From Mycolicibacter hiberniae (GTDB lineage: Bacteria > Actinomycetota > Actinomycetes > Mycobacteriales > Mycobacteriaceae): a DNA stretch of 64,000 nt. Under the pieces are notes generated by a model that saw only the letters and a list, made by a program, of their open reading frames with translations, ran no database searches and was not told where the DNA came from. The stretch spans positions 4,092,001 to 4,156,000 of the forward strand of contig NZ_AP022609.1 in assembly GCF_010729485.1 (NCBI RefSeq), in the 5' to 3' direction. This document shows, piece after piece, positions 25,712 through 36,398 of the stretch; position 1 is the stretch's first letter, and every line of letters starts with the position of its first letter. The translations under genes were made by a program, and so were the position numbers.

Positions 25712-27193
25712 CTACTCGTCGAAATCGGGCGGCACGGCCGCGGGCCGAGCCTGATCGTGCTCCGGCGCTGCAAGCGTGGCAGCGGCCTGGACCCGACCGC
25801 GCACCAGAAACCAGCCGCCGAACAGTGCCGGGCCCCCGATCAGCAGCACGCCCCAGACAAACGGGCCGCTGCGCTGGTCGAACAGCATCAGGCCCAGCAC
25901 GCCGGCCAGGAACGCCAACGTCACGTAGCCGCTGTAGGGGGCCAGCGGCATCCGGAACGACGGCCGCTGCATGACGCCGGCGTTGGCGAGTCGGTGCAGC
26001 CGCAGCTGGCAGGCCACGATCGTGGCCCAGGCCGCCATCACCCCGACCGCGGCGATGTTGAGCACGATCTCGAACGCCTGCCCGGGGCGCACCGCGTTGA
26101 GCACCACGCCGAGCAGGCCTACCGCGCTGGTCAGCAGGATGCCGCCATAGGGCACCCCGTTCTTCGACATCTTGGCGGTGAACGCCGGCCCGCTGCCGTT
26201 GACCGCCATCGAGCGCAGAATCCGCCCCGTGGAGTACAGCCCCGCGTTGAGGCTGGAGAAGGCCGCGGTCAGCACCACCACGTTCATCAGACTGCCTGCG
26301 CCGGTGAAGCCCACCTTGGAGAAGAAGGTGACGAAGGGGCTCTGGTGTTCCTTGAACGCGGTGTAGGGCAGCAGCAGCGCCAGCAGCAACACCGATCCCA
26401 CGTAGAAGATCGCAATGCGGGCCACCACCGAGTTGATCGCCCGCGGCATGATCTTCTCGGGGTCGGCGGTCTCCCCGGCCGCGGTGCCCACCAGCTCCAC
26501 CCCGGCGTAGGAGAACACCACTCCGGACGTCACCAGCACCAGGGGCAGCAGGCCCGTGGGCAGCAGCCCGCCGTTGTCGGCCAACAGCTGCAGGCCGGTG
26601 TCCTGGCCGTCGACCTGGTAGCGGCCGCCCAGGAAGATGGTGCCGACGACCAGGAACGTCAGCAGCGCGACGACTTTGATCAGCGCTGCCCAGAACTCCA
26701 GCTCACCGAAGAGCTTGACCGAGATCAGGTTCATCGACAGCACCGCCAACAGCGCTATCAGGGCCAACGTCCATTGCGGGACCACCCCGAACAGGTGCCA
26801 GTAGTGGAAATAACTGGCGATCGCCGTGGTGTCGACAATCCCGGTCATCGACCAGTTCAAGAAGTACAGCCACCCCGCCACGTAGGCGGTCTTCTCCCCG
26901 AAGAATTCGCGCGCGTAGGAGACGAACGATCCCGACGTCGGCCGGTGCAGCACCAGCTCGCCGAGTGCGCGCAGGATGAGGAAGGCAAAGCCGCCGCATA
27001 CCGCGTAGACGATGAACAAGCCCGGGCCGGCCGAGGCGAGCCGGCCGCCGGCGCCGAAAAACAGCCCGGTGCCGATGGCGCCACCCAGGCCGATCATCTG
27101 CAACTGCCGGGGGGTCAGGTCTTTGTGGTAGCCCTCGTCCTCGCGGGCCAGTGCGGCGGGAGAAGCCGGCTGCGGGGCGGGGGAAAGTGACAT
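25712..27193 (-). CDS. ansP2: L-asparagine permease AnsP2 (amino acid-polyamine transporter)
   Basis: APC-superfamily secondary transporter, 493 residues, twelve predicted helices, ortholog of Rv0346c by sequence and position. Hallmarks: [20 protein letters not shown] at the start of TM1 (with the [12 protein letters not shown] substrate loop), [14 protein letters not shown], and [19 protein letters not shown]. The N- and C-terminal tails are cytoplasmic. Start chosen at MSLSPAPQ; the longer upstream frame is Arg/Ala-rich and not conserved in type. Asparagine/aspartate uptake is the known role of the family. Confidence 0.93.
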   Translation of the reverse strand: MSLSPAPQPASPAALAREDEGYHKDLTPRQLQMIGLGGAIGTGLFFGAGGRLASAGPGLFIVYAVCGGFAFLILRALGELVLHRPTSGSFVSYAREFFGEKTAYVAGWLYFLNWSMTGIVDTTAIASYFHYWHLFGVVPQWTLALIALLAVLSMNLISVKLFGELEFWAALIKVVALLTFLVVGTIFLGGRYQVDGQDTGLQLLADNGGLLPTGLLPLVLVTSGVVFSYAGVELVGTAAGETADPEKIMPRAINSVVARIAIFYVGSVLLLALLLPYTAFKEHQSPFVTFFSKVGFTGAGSLMNVVVLTAAFSSLNAGLYSTGRILRSMAVNGSGPAFTAKMSKNGVPYGGILLTSAVGLLGVVLNAVRPGQAFEIVLNIAAVGVMAAWATIVACQLRLHRLANAGVMQRPSFRMPLAPYSGYVTLAFLAGVLGLMLFDQRSGPFVWGVLLIGGPALFGGWFLVRGRVQAAATLAAPEHDQARPAAVPPDFDE

Positions 27194-27381
27194 CGCTGCG
27201 AGGGTAACGCACGGAGATTGCCGATCCGGATCAAAACCGTGGTCACGGGCACGGCGGCTGCGCTCGGGCGCGGCGTCGCGCGACCACCCCGCCGCAGCCG
27301 CCCCGCAGCCGGATGCCATGGTGATCTGGTCAGGGAGGTGGACATGGGTGCGATCAGGTGCGGTATAGCGGGGTCGGGCTC

Positions 27382-28545
27382 ATGAGGTGGCGAATCGCCG
27401 TCGTGGGCGCCGGCGTAGCCGGGCTGGCGAGCGCGGTCGGGCTGCACCGGGGCGGCCATGACGTCACCGTCTTCGAAGAGCGCACCGACACCTCCTCAGG
27501 CGCCGGCATCAGCATCTGGCCCAATGCGCTGGCCGCCCTGGACCGACTCGGTCTCGGGGATGCGGTCCGCGCGGTGGGTGGGCGGATCACGGCCGGGGCG
27601 GCGCGTTGGCACGACGGGTCCTGGCTGCGCCGCCCGGAGCCCGAACGAATAGTCAGGGCGCTCGGTGAACCGCTCGTCGTCGTGCAACGCTGGGCGCTGC
27701 GCGACATCGTCGCCGGCGCGTTGCCGGTGGGCGCCGTCGAGTACGGTCTGGCCGCCACCGACGTGGCGACCACCGGTGCGGCGGTGCGGCTGCAATTCTC
27801 GGACGGTTCGGCCCGCACCTTCGATGCCGTGATCGGTGCCGACGGCACGCACTCGGTGGTGGCCCGCCAGCTCAACGGCCCGCTGCAGCAGCGCTACGTC
27901 GGGTACACCGCGTGGCGCGGCGTCGCCGCCTATGCGATGGATCCGGACCTGGCCGGCAAGACCCTGGGGCCCGGCGTGGAGACCGGCCACGTGCCGATGG
28001 GGCCGGGGCTGACCTATTGGTTTGCCACCGAGCGGGCGCCCGCGGCGCAGCGGTCCCCCGAGGAGGAGCTGGCCTACCTGCGGGCGAAGTTCGCCCGGTG
28101 GGCCGAGCCGCTGCCCAGCATTCTTGCCGCCACCGCGGCGGCCGACGTCCTGCGCGACGATCTCTACGACCGCACCCCGGCCCGGCGCTGGGCGCGCGGA
28201 CCGATCGTGCTGGTGGGCGACGCGGCCCACCCGATGCGCCCGCACCTCGGCCAGGGCGGCTGCCAGGGCTTGGAGGACGCGGCAATCCTGGCCGCATTCA
28301 TCGACCAGGCCCCCGACCCGGCGACCGCCTTCGCGCGTTTCGAGTCCTTTCGCCGGCGCCGCGTCACCTCGGTGGTGCGGGAGTCGGCCTGGCTCGGCAA
28401 GGCCATCAACGTGCGGTCGGATCTGCTCAGCAGCCTCGTCAGCCGCTCCACGGCGATGGTGCCGGAGGTCGTGTTGATGAGGCATCTGGCATCGATCGCC
28501 GCGCGCACGGCGTTCGCGCTGCCGGGCGCCGGTGCGCGCCGATGA
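27382..28545 (+). CDS. FAD-dependent monooxygenase (aromatic hydroxylase type)
   Basis: 387 residues. FAD-binding Rossmann motif VVGAGVAGLASAVGLHRGGH (GxGxxG at 9-14) with a terminal FEE, the internal DG motif (VIGADGTHSVV near 155) and the GD motif region VLVGDAAHPMRPHLGQGGCQ (about 275-294), the pattern of group A flavin hydroxylases such as salicylate or kynurenine hydroxylase. Substrate unknown. The 3' end touches the P450 gene. ATG 27382 chosen; no convincing ribosome-binding site for the earlier ATG. Not present between ansP2 and dnaK in M. tuberculosis, so an accessory gene here. Confidence 0.9.
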   Translation: MRWRIAVVGAGVAGLASAVGLHRGGHDVTVFEERTDTSSGAGISIWPNALAALDRLGLGDAVRAVGGRITAGAARWHDGSWLRRPEPERIVRALGEPLVVVQRWALRDIVAGALPVGAVEYGLAATDVATTGAAVRLQFSDGSARTFDAVIGADGTHSVVARQLNGPLQQRYVGYTAWRGVAAYAMDPDLAGKTLGPGVETGHVPMGPGLTYWFATERAPAAQRSPEEELAYLRAKFARWAEPLPSILAATAAADVLRDDLYDRTPARRWARGPIVLVGDAAHPMRPHLGQGGCQGLEDAAILAAFIDQAPDPATAFARFESFRRRRVTSVVRESAWLGKAINVRSDLLSSLVSRSTAMVPEVVLMRHLASIAARTAFALPGAGARR

Positions 28546-28564
28546 GGATCCCCGGCGGCGGTCG

Positions 28565-29842
28565 ATGATGCAACCGGGTCTGTGGCTGCGGTGGGCGGTA
28601 TTGCACGGGCTGCCGCGCGCACTTCTGGCCGTGCAGGCGCGGCGGGGAGAACCGATGGCACGCCTGTTGGTCGGCCCGCTGCGCGGCGGCGACCAGGCGC
28701 CGTTGATCGAGCAGATCCGCGCGCGTGGGCGTCTGACGCGCACGCCGGCCGCGCTGGTGACCGCCGACCATGAGATGTGCCGAACCATCCTGCGCGACGA
28801 CAGCTTCGGGGCGAGCAATCCGGCCAACATGAATCTGCCCAAGCCTGTTCGCTGGGTGTTCTACCGGACCGATCCCCAGTTGCCGAATCCGGCCGAACCG
28901 CCCTCGATGCTCGTGGTGGACCCGCCTGCCCACACCCGCTACCGGCGAGCTGTGGTGCGGGCCTTCACTCCCCGCGCGATCGAGCGGCTGCAGACCCGGA
29001 TCGTGGAGATCACCGAGGAGCTGCTGGACCGGATGGCGACGGCGGCGCATCCGGACCTGATCGCCGATTTCGCCGCTCCCTTACCCGCCTTGATCATCGC
29101 CGAGATCCTGGGAATACCGCAGGATCAGCGGTCGCAGATGCTCGACCGGGGCGACCGGAGTGCCCCGTTGCTCGATATCGGGTTGTCCTGGAAGACCTTT
29201 CGATGCGCCATGCGCTCTCTTCGAGAAGGCGACCGCGAGTTCAGCGACCACATCGAGCTGTTGCGTGCCGACCCCGGCGAGGACGTCTACAGCCAGGTGA
29301 TTCGCGACGGGCAGCTGGACCGGCGCGAGCTGGGCGTGACGGCCTTGCTGCTCGCCGGCGCGGGCTTTGAGACCACCGCCAACCTGATCGGTAACGCGAT
29401 CGTGCTGTTACTGCGCCACCCGGATCAGCTGGCGAAGCTGCGCGACGACCCCGGTCTGTGGCCGGCCGCCGTCGAAGAAGTCCTGCGCTACGACAGCCCC
29501 GTACAGATGACCTCGCGCAACGCGCTGTGCGACCTGGAGCTGGCGGGGCAGCAGGTGGCCGCCGGCGAGACGGTGGCACTGCTGCTGGGAGGCGCCAACC
29601 ACGACCCCGGCGTGTTCACCGAGCCGGACCGCTTCGACATCACCCGGGCCAACGCCAAAGACCATCTGTCTTTCAGCAGCGGAATCCACGCCTGTCTGGG
29701 AGCCAACCTGGCCCGCATGGAAGCCACCATCGCCCTGCGCGCACTGTTCGAACGCTTCCCCGACCTGCAGCTGGACGGGCCGCCGACTCCCCGTGGGTTG
29801 GCCACCCTGCGCGGTTTCCAGCGGATGCCGGCGACCACCTGA
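28565..29842 (+). CDS. Cytochrome P450
   Basis: 425 residues with all P450 signatures: I-helix oxygen-binding motif AGAGFETTAN, K-helix E-x-x-R (EEVLR), and the haem loop FSSGIHACLGANLAR with thiolate Cys at about 377. Soluble bacterial type without a membrane anchor. The start could be ATG 28565 or the GTG at 28532, which overlaps the monooxygenase stop; either way the genes are adjacent and probably cotranscribed, suggesting two sequential hydroxylations of one substrate (inference). No ferredoxin gene beside it. Confidence 0.92.
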   Translation: MMQPGLWLRWAVLHGLPRALLAVQARRGEPMARLLVGPLRGGDQAPLIEQIRARGRLTRTPAALVTADHEMCRTILRDDSFGASNPANMNLPKPVRWVFYRTDPQLPNPAEPPSMLVVDPPAHTRYRRAVVRAFTPRAIERLQTRIVEITEELLDRMATAAHPDLIADFAAPLPALIIAEILGIPQDQRSQMLDRGDRSAPLLDIGLSWKTFRCAMRSLREGDREFSDHIELLRADPGEDVYSQVIRDGQLDRRELGVTALLLAGAGFETTANLIGNAIVLLLRHPDQLAKLRDDPGLWPAAVEEVLRYDSPVQMTSRNALCDLELAGQQVAAGETVALLLGGANHDPGVFTEPDRFDITRANAKDHLSFSSGIHACLGANLARMEATIALRALFERFPDLQLDGPPTPRGLATLRGFQRMPATT

Positions 29843-29853
29843 TCCATTGCCCG

Positions 29854-29876
29854 GGTGTCATTCAGGGCGTGACACC
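29854..29876. terminator. Small hairpin at the P450 / HxlR convergent junction
   Basis: GGTGTCA (29854-29860), 9-nt loop, TGACACC (29870-29876). It spans the stop codon of the minus-strand regulator gene, 12 bases after the P450 stop. No T-run on either side, so termination is only a guess. Confidence 0.4.
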
Positions 29877-30346
29877 TTCGACGTGACCAGCCGTGCGCCC
29901 AGTTCGCCGGGCTCGATGCGGTGACCTTCGGTGCAGCGAATCTCAACCAGGGCGTCCGCGCCGCAGTCCAGATGCGTCAGACGTAGTCGCCCCCGGTTGG
30001 GCAGGTGGCGTTGTCCCCACTGGAACATGGCCCAGACCACCGGCATGAATTCAGTGCCGGCTTCGGTCAGGACGTACTCGTCGCGGCTGCGCTGGCCGGG
30101 CTCACGGTAGGGCCGGCGGGCCAGCAACCCGAGGTCGACAAGTTCTGCGAGCCGTTTCGCGGTCGCTGCTTTGGTGATGCCGACCCGGATCGCGAAGTCA
30201 TCGAATCGGGTCGTGCCGTAATAGGCCTCGCGCATGATCAGCATCGCGGACTTCGTGCCGACCACCGCCATGGTCTTCTCCACCGGGCACTCACCGATCG
30301 CCGACCAGCTGTCGCGGTCTGCCAGCGGTCCCTGCAGGAATTTCAT
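29858..30346 (-). CDS. HxlR-family transcriptional regulator
   Basis: 162 residues with the HxlR winged helix: CPVEKTMAVVGTKSAMLIMR, then RFDDFAIRVGITKAATAKRL, then VDLGLLARRPYREPGQRSRD and EYVLTEAGTEFMPV. One cysteine precedes the HTH, as in redox- or aldehyde-sensing members, and two more lie in the C-terminal extension (HLDCGADALVEIRCTEGH), possibly a metal- or effector-binding part. Divergent from the thiolase operon over 90 bp that hold GTAT-type palindromes, so it very likely controls that operon. Confidence 0.9.
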   Translation of the reverse strand: MKFLQGPLADRDSWSAIGECPVEKTMAVVGTKSAMLIMREAYYGTTRFDDFAIRVGITKAATAKRLAELVDLGLLARRPYREPGQRSRDEYVLTEAGTEFMPVVWAMFQWGQRHLPNRGRLRLTHLDCGADALVEIRCTEGHRIEPGELGARLVTSKVSRPE

Positions 30347-30378
30347 CGCAGTCCACCTCCCTATCTGGGTTGACTCTA

Positions 30379-30418
30379 CTATACCCAGGGTGTATAGCTG
30401 AGTATAGATAACGATACT
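30379..30418. promoter_or_regulatory. Operator region between HxlR regulator and thiolase operon
   Basis: Two dyads: CTATAC-N7-GTATAG (30379-30397) and AGTAT-N8-ATACT (30401-30418), centres 21-22 bp apart, i.e. two helical turns. HxlR-type regulators bind GTAT/ATAC dyads of this kind. The A/T-rich stretch also offers promoter elements in both directions. Confidence 0.7.
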
Positions 30419-30436
30419 TAGCTAGCCAGGAGGGCC

Positions 30437-31630
30437 ATGATGGCCGAATATCAAGGTCGCGACGCCGTCATCGTCGGCGCCGTTCGCACTCCGATCGGCA
30501 GGGGCAAGCCCGGCGGCGCACTCCACGAGGTCCTGCCTGCCGACCTGTTGGCGCACAGCCTGCGAGAGCTGGTGCAGCGAACGGGAATCGATCCGATTCA
30601 GGTCGACGATGTCATCGCCGGCGCCGTCACCCAGGTGGGTGATCAGGCCTTCAATATCGGCCGCAATGCGCTGCTGGGTGCCGGCTTCCCGGAATCGGTT
30701 CCCGGCACCACGATCGACCGACAGTGCGGCAGTAGTCAACAGGCGATCAGCTTCGCCGCCCAAGGCGTGGTGGCCGGCGCCTACGACGTCGTCATCGCCG
30801 CAGGAGTCGAGTCGATGAGCCGCGTACCGATGGGGGCGTCGCTGCTGCCGGGCAGTCGTCCCCGTGGTGAAGCGATGACCCGACGCTATCCGGAAGGTCT
30901 GGTGCCGCAGGGCATCAGCGCCGAGCTGATCGCAGCGCGATGGGGGTTCTCCCGGACCGAACTCGACGAGTTCTCCGCCAACAGTCACGAGAAGGCGGCG
31001 CGGGCGACCAAGGACGGGCTCTTCGATGACGAGCTCACTCCGATCGCAGGCCTGACCACCGACGAGATCATCCGGCCCGGAACCAGCGTGGCCGCTTTGG
31101 CAGGGTTGAACCCGGCGTTCTACGACGAGGCGATGAAGGCACGCTTCCCGCAGATCAATTGGGAGATCACCCCCGGCAACTCGTCACCGCTGTCGGACGG
31201 CAGCGCAGCGGTGTTGATCACCAGCGGCGAGTTCGCCCGAAAGATGGGTCTGCGACCGCTGGCGCGGATTCACACCAGCACGGTCGTTGGGTCGGATCCG
31301 CTCTACATGCTGACCGGGGTGATTCCGGCCACGGAGAGGGCATTGCGCCGTGCCGGGCTCCGTCTGTCCGACATCGATCTGTTCGAGGTCAACGAGGCCT
31401 TTGCCCCCGTCGTACTGGCATGGGCCAAGGACACCGGTGCAGATCTGGCCAAGACGAACGTCAACGGCGGAGCCATCGCGATAGGGCATCCGTTGGGCGC
31501 CAGTGGCGCGCGCCTGATGACAACCCTGGTCCACGCGTTGCAGCACAGCGGAGCACGTTTCGGTCTGCAGACCATGTGTGAGGGCGGCGGGATGGCCAAC
31601 GCCACCATCATCGAGCGGATCGAGGGCTGA
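30437..31630 (+). CDS. Thiolase (acetyl-CoA acetyltransferase family)
   Basis: 397 residues with the full thiolase active site: acylated C97 (DRQCGSSQQA), H351 (IAIGHPLGASG) and C381 (MCEGGGMANA), plus NEAFAPV. Biosynthetic or degradative use cannot be told from sequence; the neighbours (nitrilase, DUF302, epimerase) suggest a degradative or specialised pathway. ATG 30437 follows AGGAGG (a second ATG is adjacent). Five bases separate its stop from the nitrilase start. First gene of the operon opposite the HxlR regulator. Confidence 0.92.
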   Translation: MMAEYQGRDAVIVGAVRTPIGRGKPGGALHEVLPADLLAHSLRELVQRTGIDPIQVDDVIAGAVTQVGDQAFNIGRNALLGAGFPESVPGTTIDRQCGSSQQAISFAAQGVVAGAYDVVIAAGVESMSRVPMGASLLPGSRPRGEAMTRRYPEGLVPQGISAELIAARWGFSRTELDEFSANSHEKAARATKDGLFDDELTPIAGLTTDEIIRPGTSVAALAGLNPAFYDEAMKARFPQINWEITPGNSSPLSDGSAAVLITSGEFARKMGLRPLARIHTSTVVGSDPLYMLTGVIPATERALRRAGLRLSDIDLFEVNEAFAPVVLAWAKDTGADLAKTNVNGGAIAIGHPLGASGARLMTTLVHALQHSGARFGLQTMCEGGGMANATIIERIEG

Positions 31631-31635
31631 CGACG

Positions 31636-32616
31636 ATGAGCACGATTCGAGCAGCGGCGGTGCAGATCAGCCCGGTGCTGTACAGCCGGCAAGGGACCGT
31701 CGAACGGGTGGTGGCGAAGATCGAGCAGCTGGCCCGCCACGCAGTGCAGTTCGCGGCCTTTCCGGAGACGGTGATCCCTTACTACCCCCATTTCTCTTTC
31801 GTCCAACGTCCGTTCGAGATGCGCCCGCAACACCTCACGCTGATGGAACAGGCCGTGACCATCCCATCGGCGGAAGTCGATGCGATCGGAGCAGCGGCCC
31901 GGCAGGCGAAAATGGTCGTCTCGATCGGTGTCACCGAACGTGATGGCGGCTCCCTGTACAACACGCAGCTGCTCTTCGACGCCGACGGAAGCCTGCTGCA
32001 GCGCAGGCGCAAGATCATGCCCACCTATCACGAGCGGATGCTCTGGGGGCAGGGCGACGGCAGCGGACTGCGTGCAGTCGACAGCACGGTCGGGCGGGTC
32101 GGGCAACTGGCCTGTTGGGAGCACTACATGCCGCTGGCGCGCTACGCCCTGATCGCCGACGGGGAACAGATCCACTCGGGCATGTGGCCGGGATCGTTCG
32201 CCGGCGACCTGTTTGCCCAACAGATCGAGACCAGCGTGCGCAATCACGCCCTCGAGTCGGCCGCATTCGTCGTCAACGCCACCGCATGGTTGGACCCCGA
32301 CCAACAGGCGCGGATCATGGCCGACACCGGATGTCCGATCGGGCCCATCTCCGGCGGGTGCTTCACTGCGATCATCAGCCCGCACGGCGAACTGCTCGGC
32401 GAGCCGTTGCGCTCCGGTGAGGGCGAGGTGATTGCCGACCTGGACTTCACGCTGATCGATGCCCGCAAGTCGCAGATGGACTCCCGCGGGCACTACAGCC
32501 GCACAGACCTGCTGACCCTGCTGGTGGATCGCACCCCGCGTGTATCTGTCCAGGACCGTGTCGGCGGCGAGATTGCCGGCGCCGAGGTCGAGGAGGTGGA
32601 TCGTGTCGCAGTGTGA
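31636..32616 (+). CDS. Nitrilase (branch 1, aliphatic nitrilase type)
   Basis: 326 residues. Catalytic triad E44 (FPETVIPYYPH), K126 (RRRKIMPTYHE) and C160 (ACWEHYMPLARYAL); the CWEH context and the following GEQIHSGMWPG are typical of true nitrilases (nitrile to acid and ammonia) rather than amidases. Family members form spiral oligomers. The 3' end overlaps the DUF302 gene by 14 bases. With the thiolase it suggests breakdown of a nitrile- or aldoxime-derived acid to acyl-CoA (inference), although no acyl-CoA ligase is in the operon. Confidence 0.92.
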   Translation: MSTIRAAAVQISPVLYSRQGTVERVVAKIEQLARHAVQFAAFPETVIPYYPHFSFVQRPFEMRPQHLTLMEQAVTIPSAEVDAIGAAARQAKMVVSIGVTERDGGSLYNTQLLFDADGSLLQRRRKIMPTYHERMLWGQGDGSGLRAVDSTVGRVGQLACWEHYMPLARYALIADGEQIHSGMWPGSFAGDLFAQQIETSVRNHALESAAFVVNATAWLDPDQQARIMADTGCPIGPISGGCFTAIISPHGELLGEPLRSGEGEVIADLDFTLIDARKSQMDSRGHYSRTDLLTLLVDRTPRVSVQDRVGGEIAGAEVEEVDRVAV

Positions 32617-33106
32617 TCCTCAGGAGCGCCGATTCTCCGGCGTCCAGATGCGGTATCAGAGCACTAAGAGTTACGAGGAGCTGGTTGCTGCGTTGCTTGC
32701 CGACGTGGGCGAGCGGCCGGTTCCGATCGATGATTTCCCGAAGGATCACAGCAGCTGGGAAACCTACCGATACGAGGTCGAATCCCACGTCGGCGCAAGC
32801 GGATTCATGCTGTTCGCGACGTTCGACCATGGCGGATGGATCAAGAAGGCCGGGATCGACCGCAAGGTACTGCGTGTGATCATCGGCAACCCGCTGATCG
32901 CGCTCACGATGTTGCGTCACGATGTGACCGCGGGGCTGTTCGCTCCGGTGGAGCTGCTGCTCGTCGGCGAGGAAAGTGCTGGCAGCAGCCTGATATACGT
33001 CAAACCGTCCTCGTTGATGGTCGTCGAACCCAACCCCGCCCTGCTTGCAGCCGCTGAGGAACTCGACGCCAAGTTGGCTGCGCTGGCGAGGAAGGTCGCG
33101 GGATGA
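32603..33106 (+). CDS. DUF302-domain protein
   Basis: About 167 residues with the DUF302 pattern: FMLFATFDHGGWIKKAGI, then VIIGNPLIALTMLRHD, then LFAPVELLLVGEE and SSLIYVKPSSLM. DUF302 proteins are small, widespread, of unknown function, often beside redox or detoxification genes. The GTG start at 32603 lies inside the nitrilase 3' end and has AGGAGG six bases upstream. Its stop overlaps the next ATG (ATGA), so it is coupled on both sides. Confidence 0.85.
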   Translation: MSQCDPQERRFSGVQMRYQSTKSYEELVAALLADVGERPVPIDDFPKDHSSWETYRYEVESHVGASGFMLFATFDHGGWIKKAGIDRKVLRVIIGNPLIALTMLRHDVTAGLFAPVELLLVGEESAGSSLIYVKPSSLMVVEPNPALLAAAEELDAKLAALARKVAG

Positions 33107-33693
33107 GCATGCGCGTGTTCTTTGCGGGTGCTTCGGGTGTGATCGGGAGCCGGCTGGTTCCGATGCTCGTCGAAGCGGGCCATACCGTCGGCGCCATGAC
33201 GAGGTCGGCCCAGAAGGTCGACCAGCTGGCCGCAATGGGTGCACAGCCGATCGTCTGCGACGTATTCGATCGTCCGGCTCTGACCCGGGCCGTCCGTTGG
33301 TTTGCGCCGCACGTGTTGCTGCATGAGCTGACCGATTTACCAGACAATCTGGCCGACCTGCCGCAGGAGTCGCTGCTCAACGCGCGTATCCGGGCCGAGG
33401 GCACCCGCAACCTCGTCGGGGCGTTGGAGGGATTGGGCGCGACGAAGATCATCGCCCAAAGCGTCGCATGGAGGATTCGTCCCGGCCCCGAAGCCGATGC
33501 GGTCGCACAGCTTGAGGAAGCGGTGCTGGTGGCGAACGGCGTAGTCCTCCGCTACGGACTGTTCTACGGGCCCGGCACCTACTACCAGGGCGAACTGCCT
33601 CCGGAACCACGGGTGAACATCGCCACCGCCGCCGCGCGGACGTTCGACGCACTCGATGCTCCCGCGGGCATCCTGACGGTTGTCGACGACTGA
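33103..33693 (+). CDS. Short NAD(P)-binding epimerase-like protein
   Basis: 196 residues with an N-terminal Rossmann motif FFAGASGVIGSRLVP (GxxGxxG) of extended SDR/epimerase type. The usual YxxxK is not seen at the expected place; AQSVAWRI and RYGLFYGPGTYY follow, so catalysis by the classical mechanism is doubtful. It is about 90-100 residues shorter than typical family members and ends ILTVVDD, where the family motif 'NVVDDE' normally continues into the C-terminal lobe, so it looks 3'-truncated. Coupled to the DUF302 gene. Confidence 0.8.
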   Translation: MSMRVFFAGASGVIGSRLVPMLVEAGHTVGAMTRSAQKVDQLAAMGAQPIVCDVFDRPALTRAVRWFAPHVLLHELTDLPDNLADLPQESLLNARIRAEGTRNLVGALEGLGATKIIAQSVAWRIRPGPEADAVAQLEEAVLVANGVVLRYGLFYGPGTYYQGELPPEPRVNIATAAARTFDALDAPAGILTVVDD

Positions 33694-33794
33694 TTCGGCT
33701 GTGCCGCGCCAGGCGATCCGTCTGTGCCTCTTTCGCCGGCACTGTGCCATTCGGGAACAAACCGGGAACCCAGCCCGTTGACCACATCGACAAG

Positions 33795-33815
33795 GTTGAG
33801 TCGGAATCGCTCAAG
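33795..33815. promoter_or_regulatory. HAIR operator for HspR upstream of dnaK
   Basis: GTTGAGT-N7-GCTCAAG, close to the HAIR consensus CTTGAGT-N7-ACTCAAG, about 90 bp before dnaK. A TTGACA box (near 33822) follows. The repressor gene hspR is the fourth gene of the operon, giving autoregulated heat-shock control. Confidence 0.85.
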
Positions 33816-33903
33816 TCCAAGTTGACAGCGAGGCTGGCAAAGGAGGATCGTTGAGCGCAGTCCGCTCAGACTAGGGATTATCGTCTACCAGGGAGGAACC
33901 ACA

Positions 33904-35747
<1,844 letters not shown>

Positions 35748-35751
<4 letters not shown>

Positions 35752-36377
35752 GCCCCGAGGGCGCCGCGAACGGCTCCGACGTCCCGCCGGAGACCATCAC
35801 CGTCACCGATAAGCGGCGTATCGACCCCGAAACCGGTGAGGTGCGGGAGAGTTCCTCCGGACCGGCCCCCAGTGGGCCGGCTCCGGAGGAGCCGCCCGCC
35901 GAAGAAGACCAGGACGACCCGCTGGCCGAACTCACTGCGGACCTGCAGCGAGTGCAGGCGGACTTCGCCAACTACCGCAAGCGGGCGCTGCGCGATCAGC
36001 AAGGTGTTGCCGATCGCGCCAAGGCCTCGGTGGTGACCGAACTGCTCGCGATCCTCGACGATCTGGATCGCGCCCGCAGCCACGGTGACCTGGAATCGGG
36101 TCCGCTCAAGGCGATTGCCGACAAGTTGACCGGTGTGCTCACCGGGATGGGCCTGTCGTCGTTCGGCGTCGAGGGCGATGAATTCGACCCGCAGCTGCAC
36201 GAAGCGGTCCAGCATGAGGGTGACGGCACGCACTCGGTGATCGGCACCGTCCTGCGGCGGGGCTACAAGCTCGGCGAGCAGGTGTTGCGGCACGCGATGG
36301 TCGGCGTCGTAGACACCGTCCCGGACGCCGGATCGGGCGGAGCAGTTGTCGACGGCGACAGCGCCGACAAGAATTGA
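35748..36377 (+). CDS. grpE: Nucleotide exchange factor GrpE
   Basis: 209 residues; DnaK partner releasing ADP. Disordered acidic N-terminus (about 1-65), long dimerisation helix ([25 protein letters not shown] region, 65-95) and beta domain with the family ending (DPQLHEAV near 147, [20 protein letters not shown]). GTG start overlaps the dnaK stop. The C-terminal 20 residues are Gly/Asp-rich. Confidence 0.97.
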
Positions 36378-36398
36378 CAGGTAAGGAGGTGACGCGGC

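Noticed and set aside
25757..27190. Long + strand open frame opposite ansP2
   Set aside because: Gln/His/Arg-rich translation without hydrophobic core; antisense of a well-defined permease.
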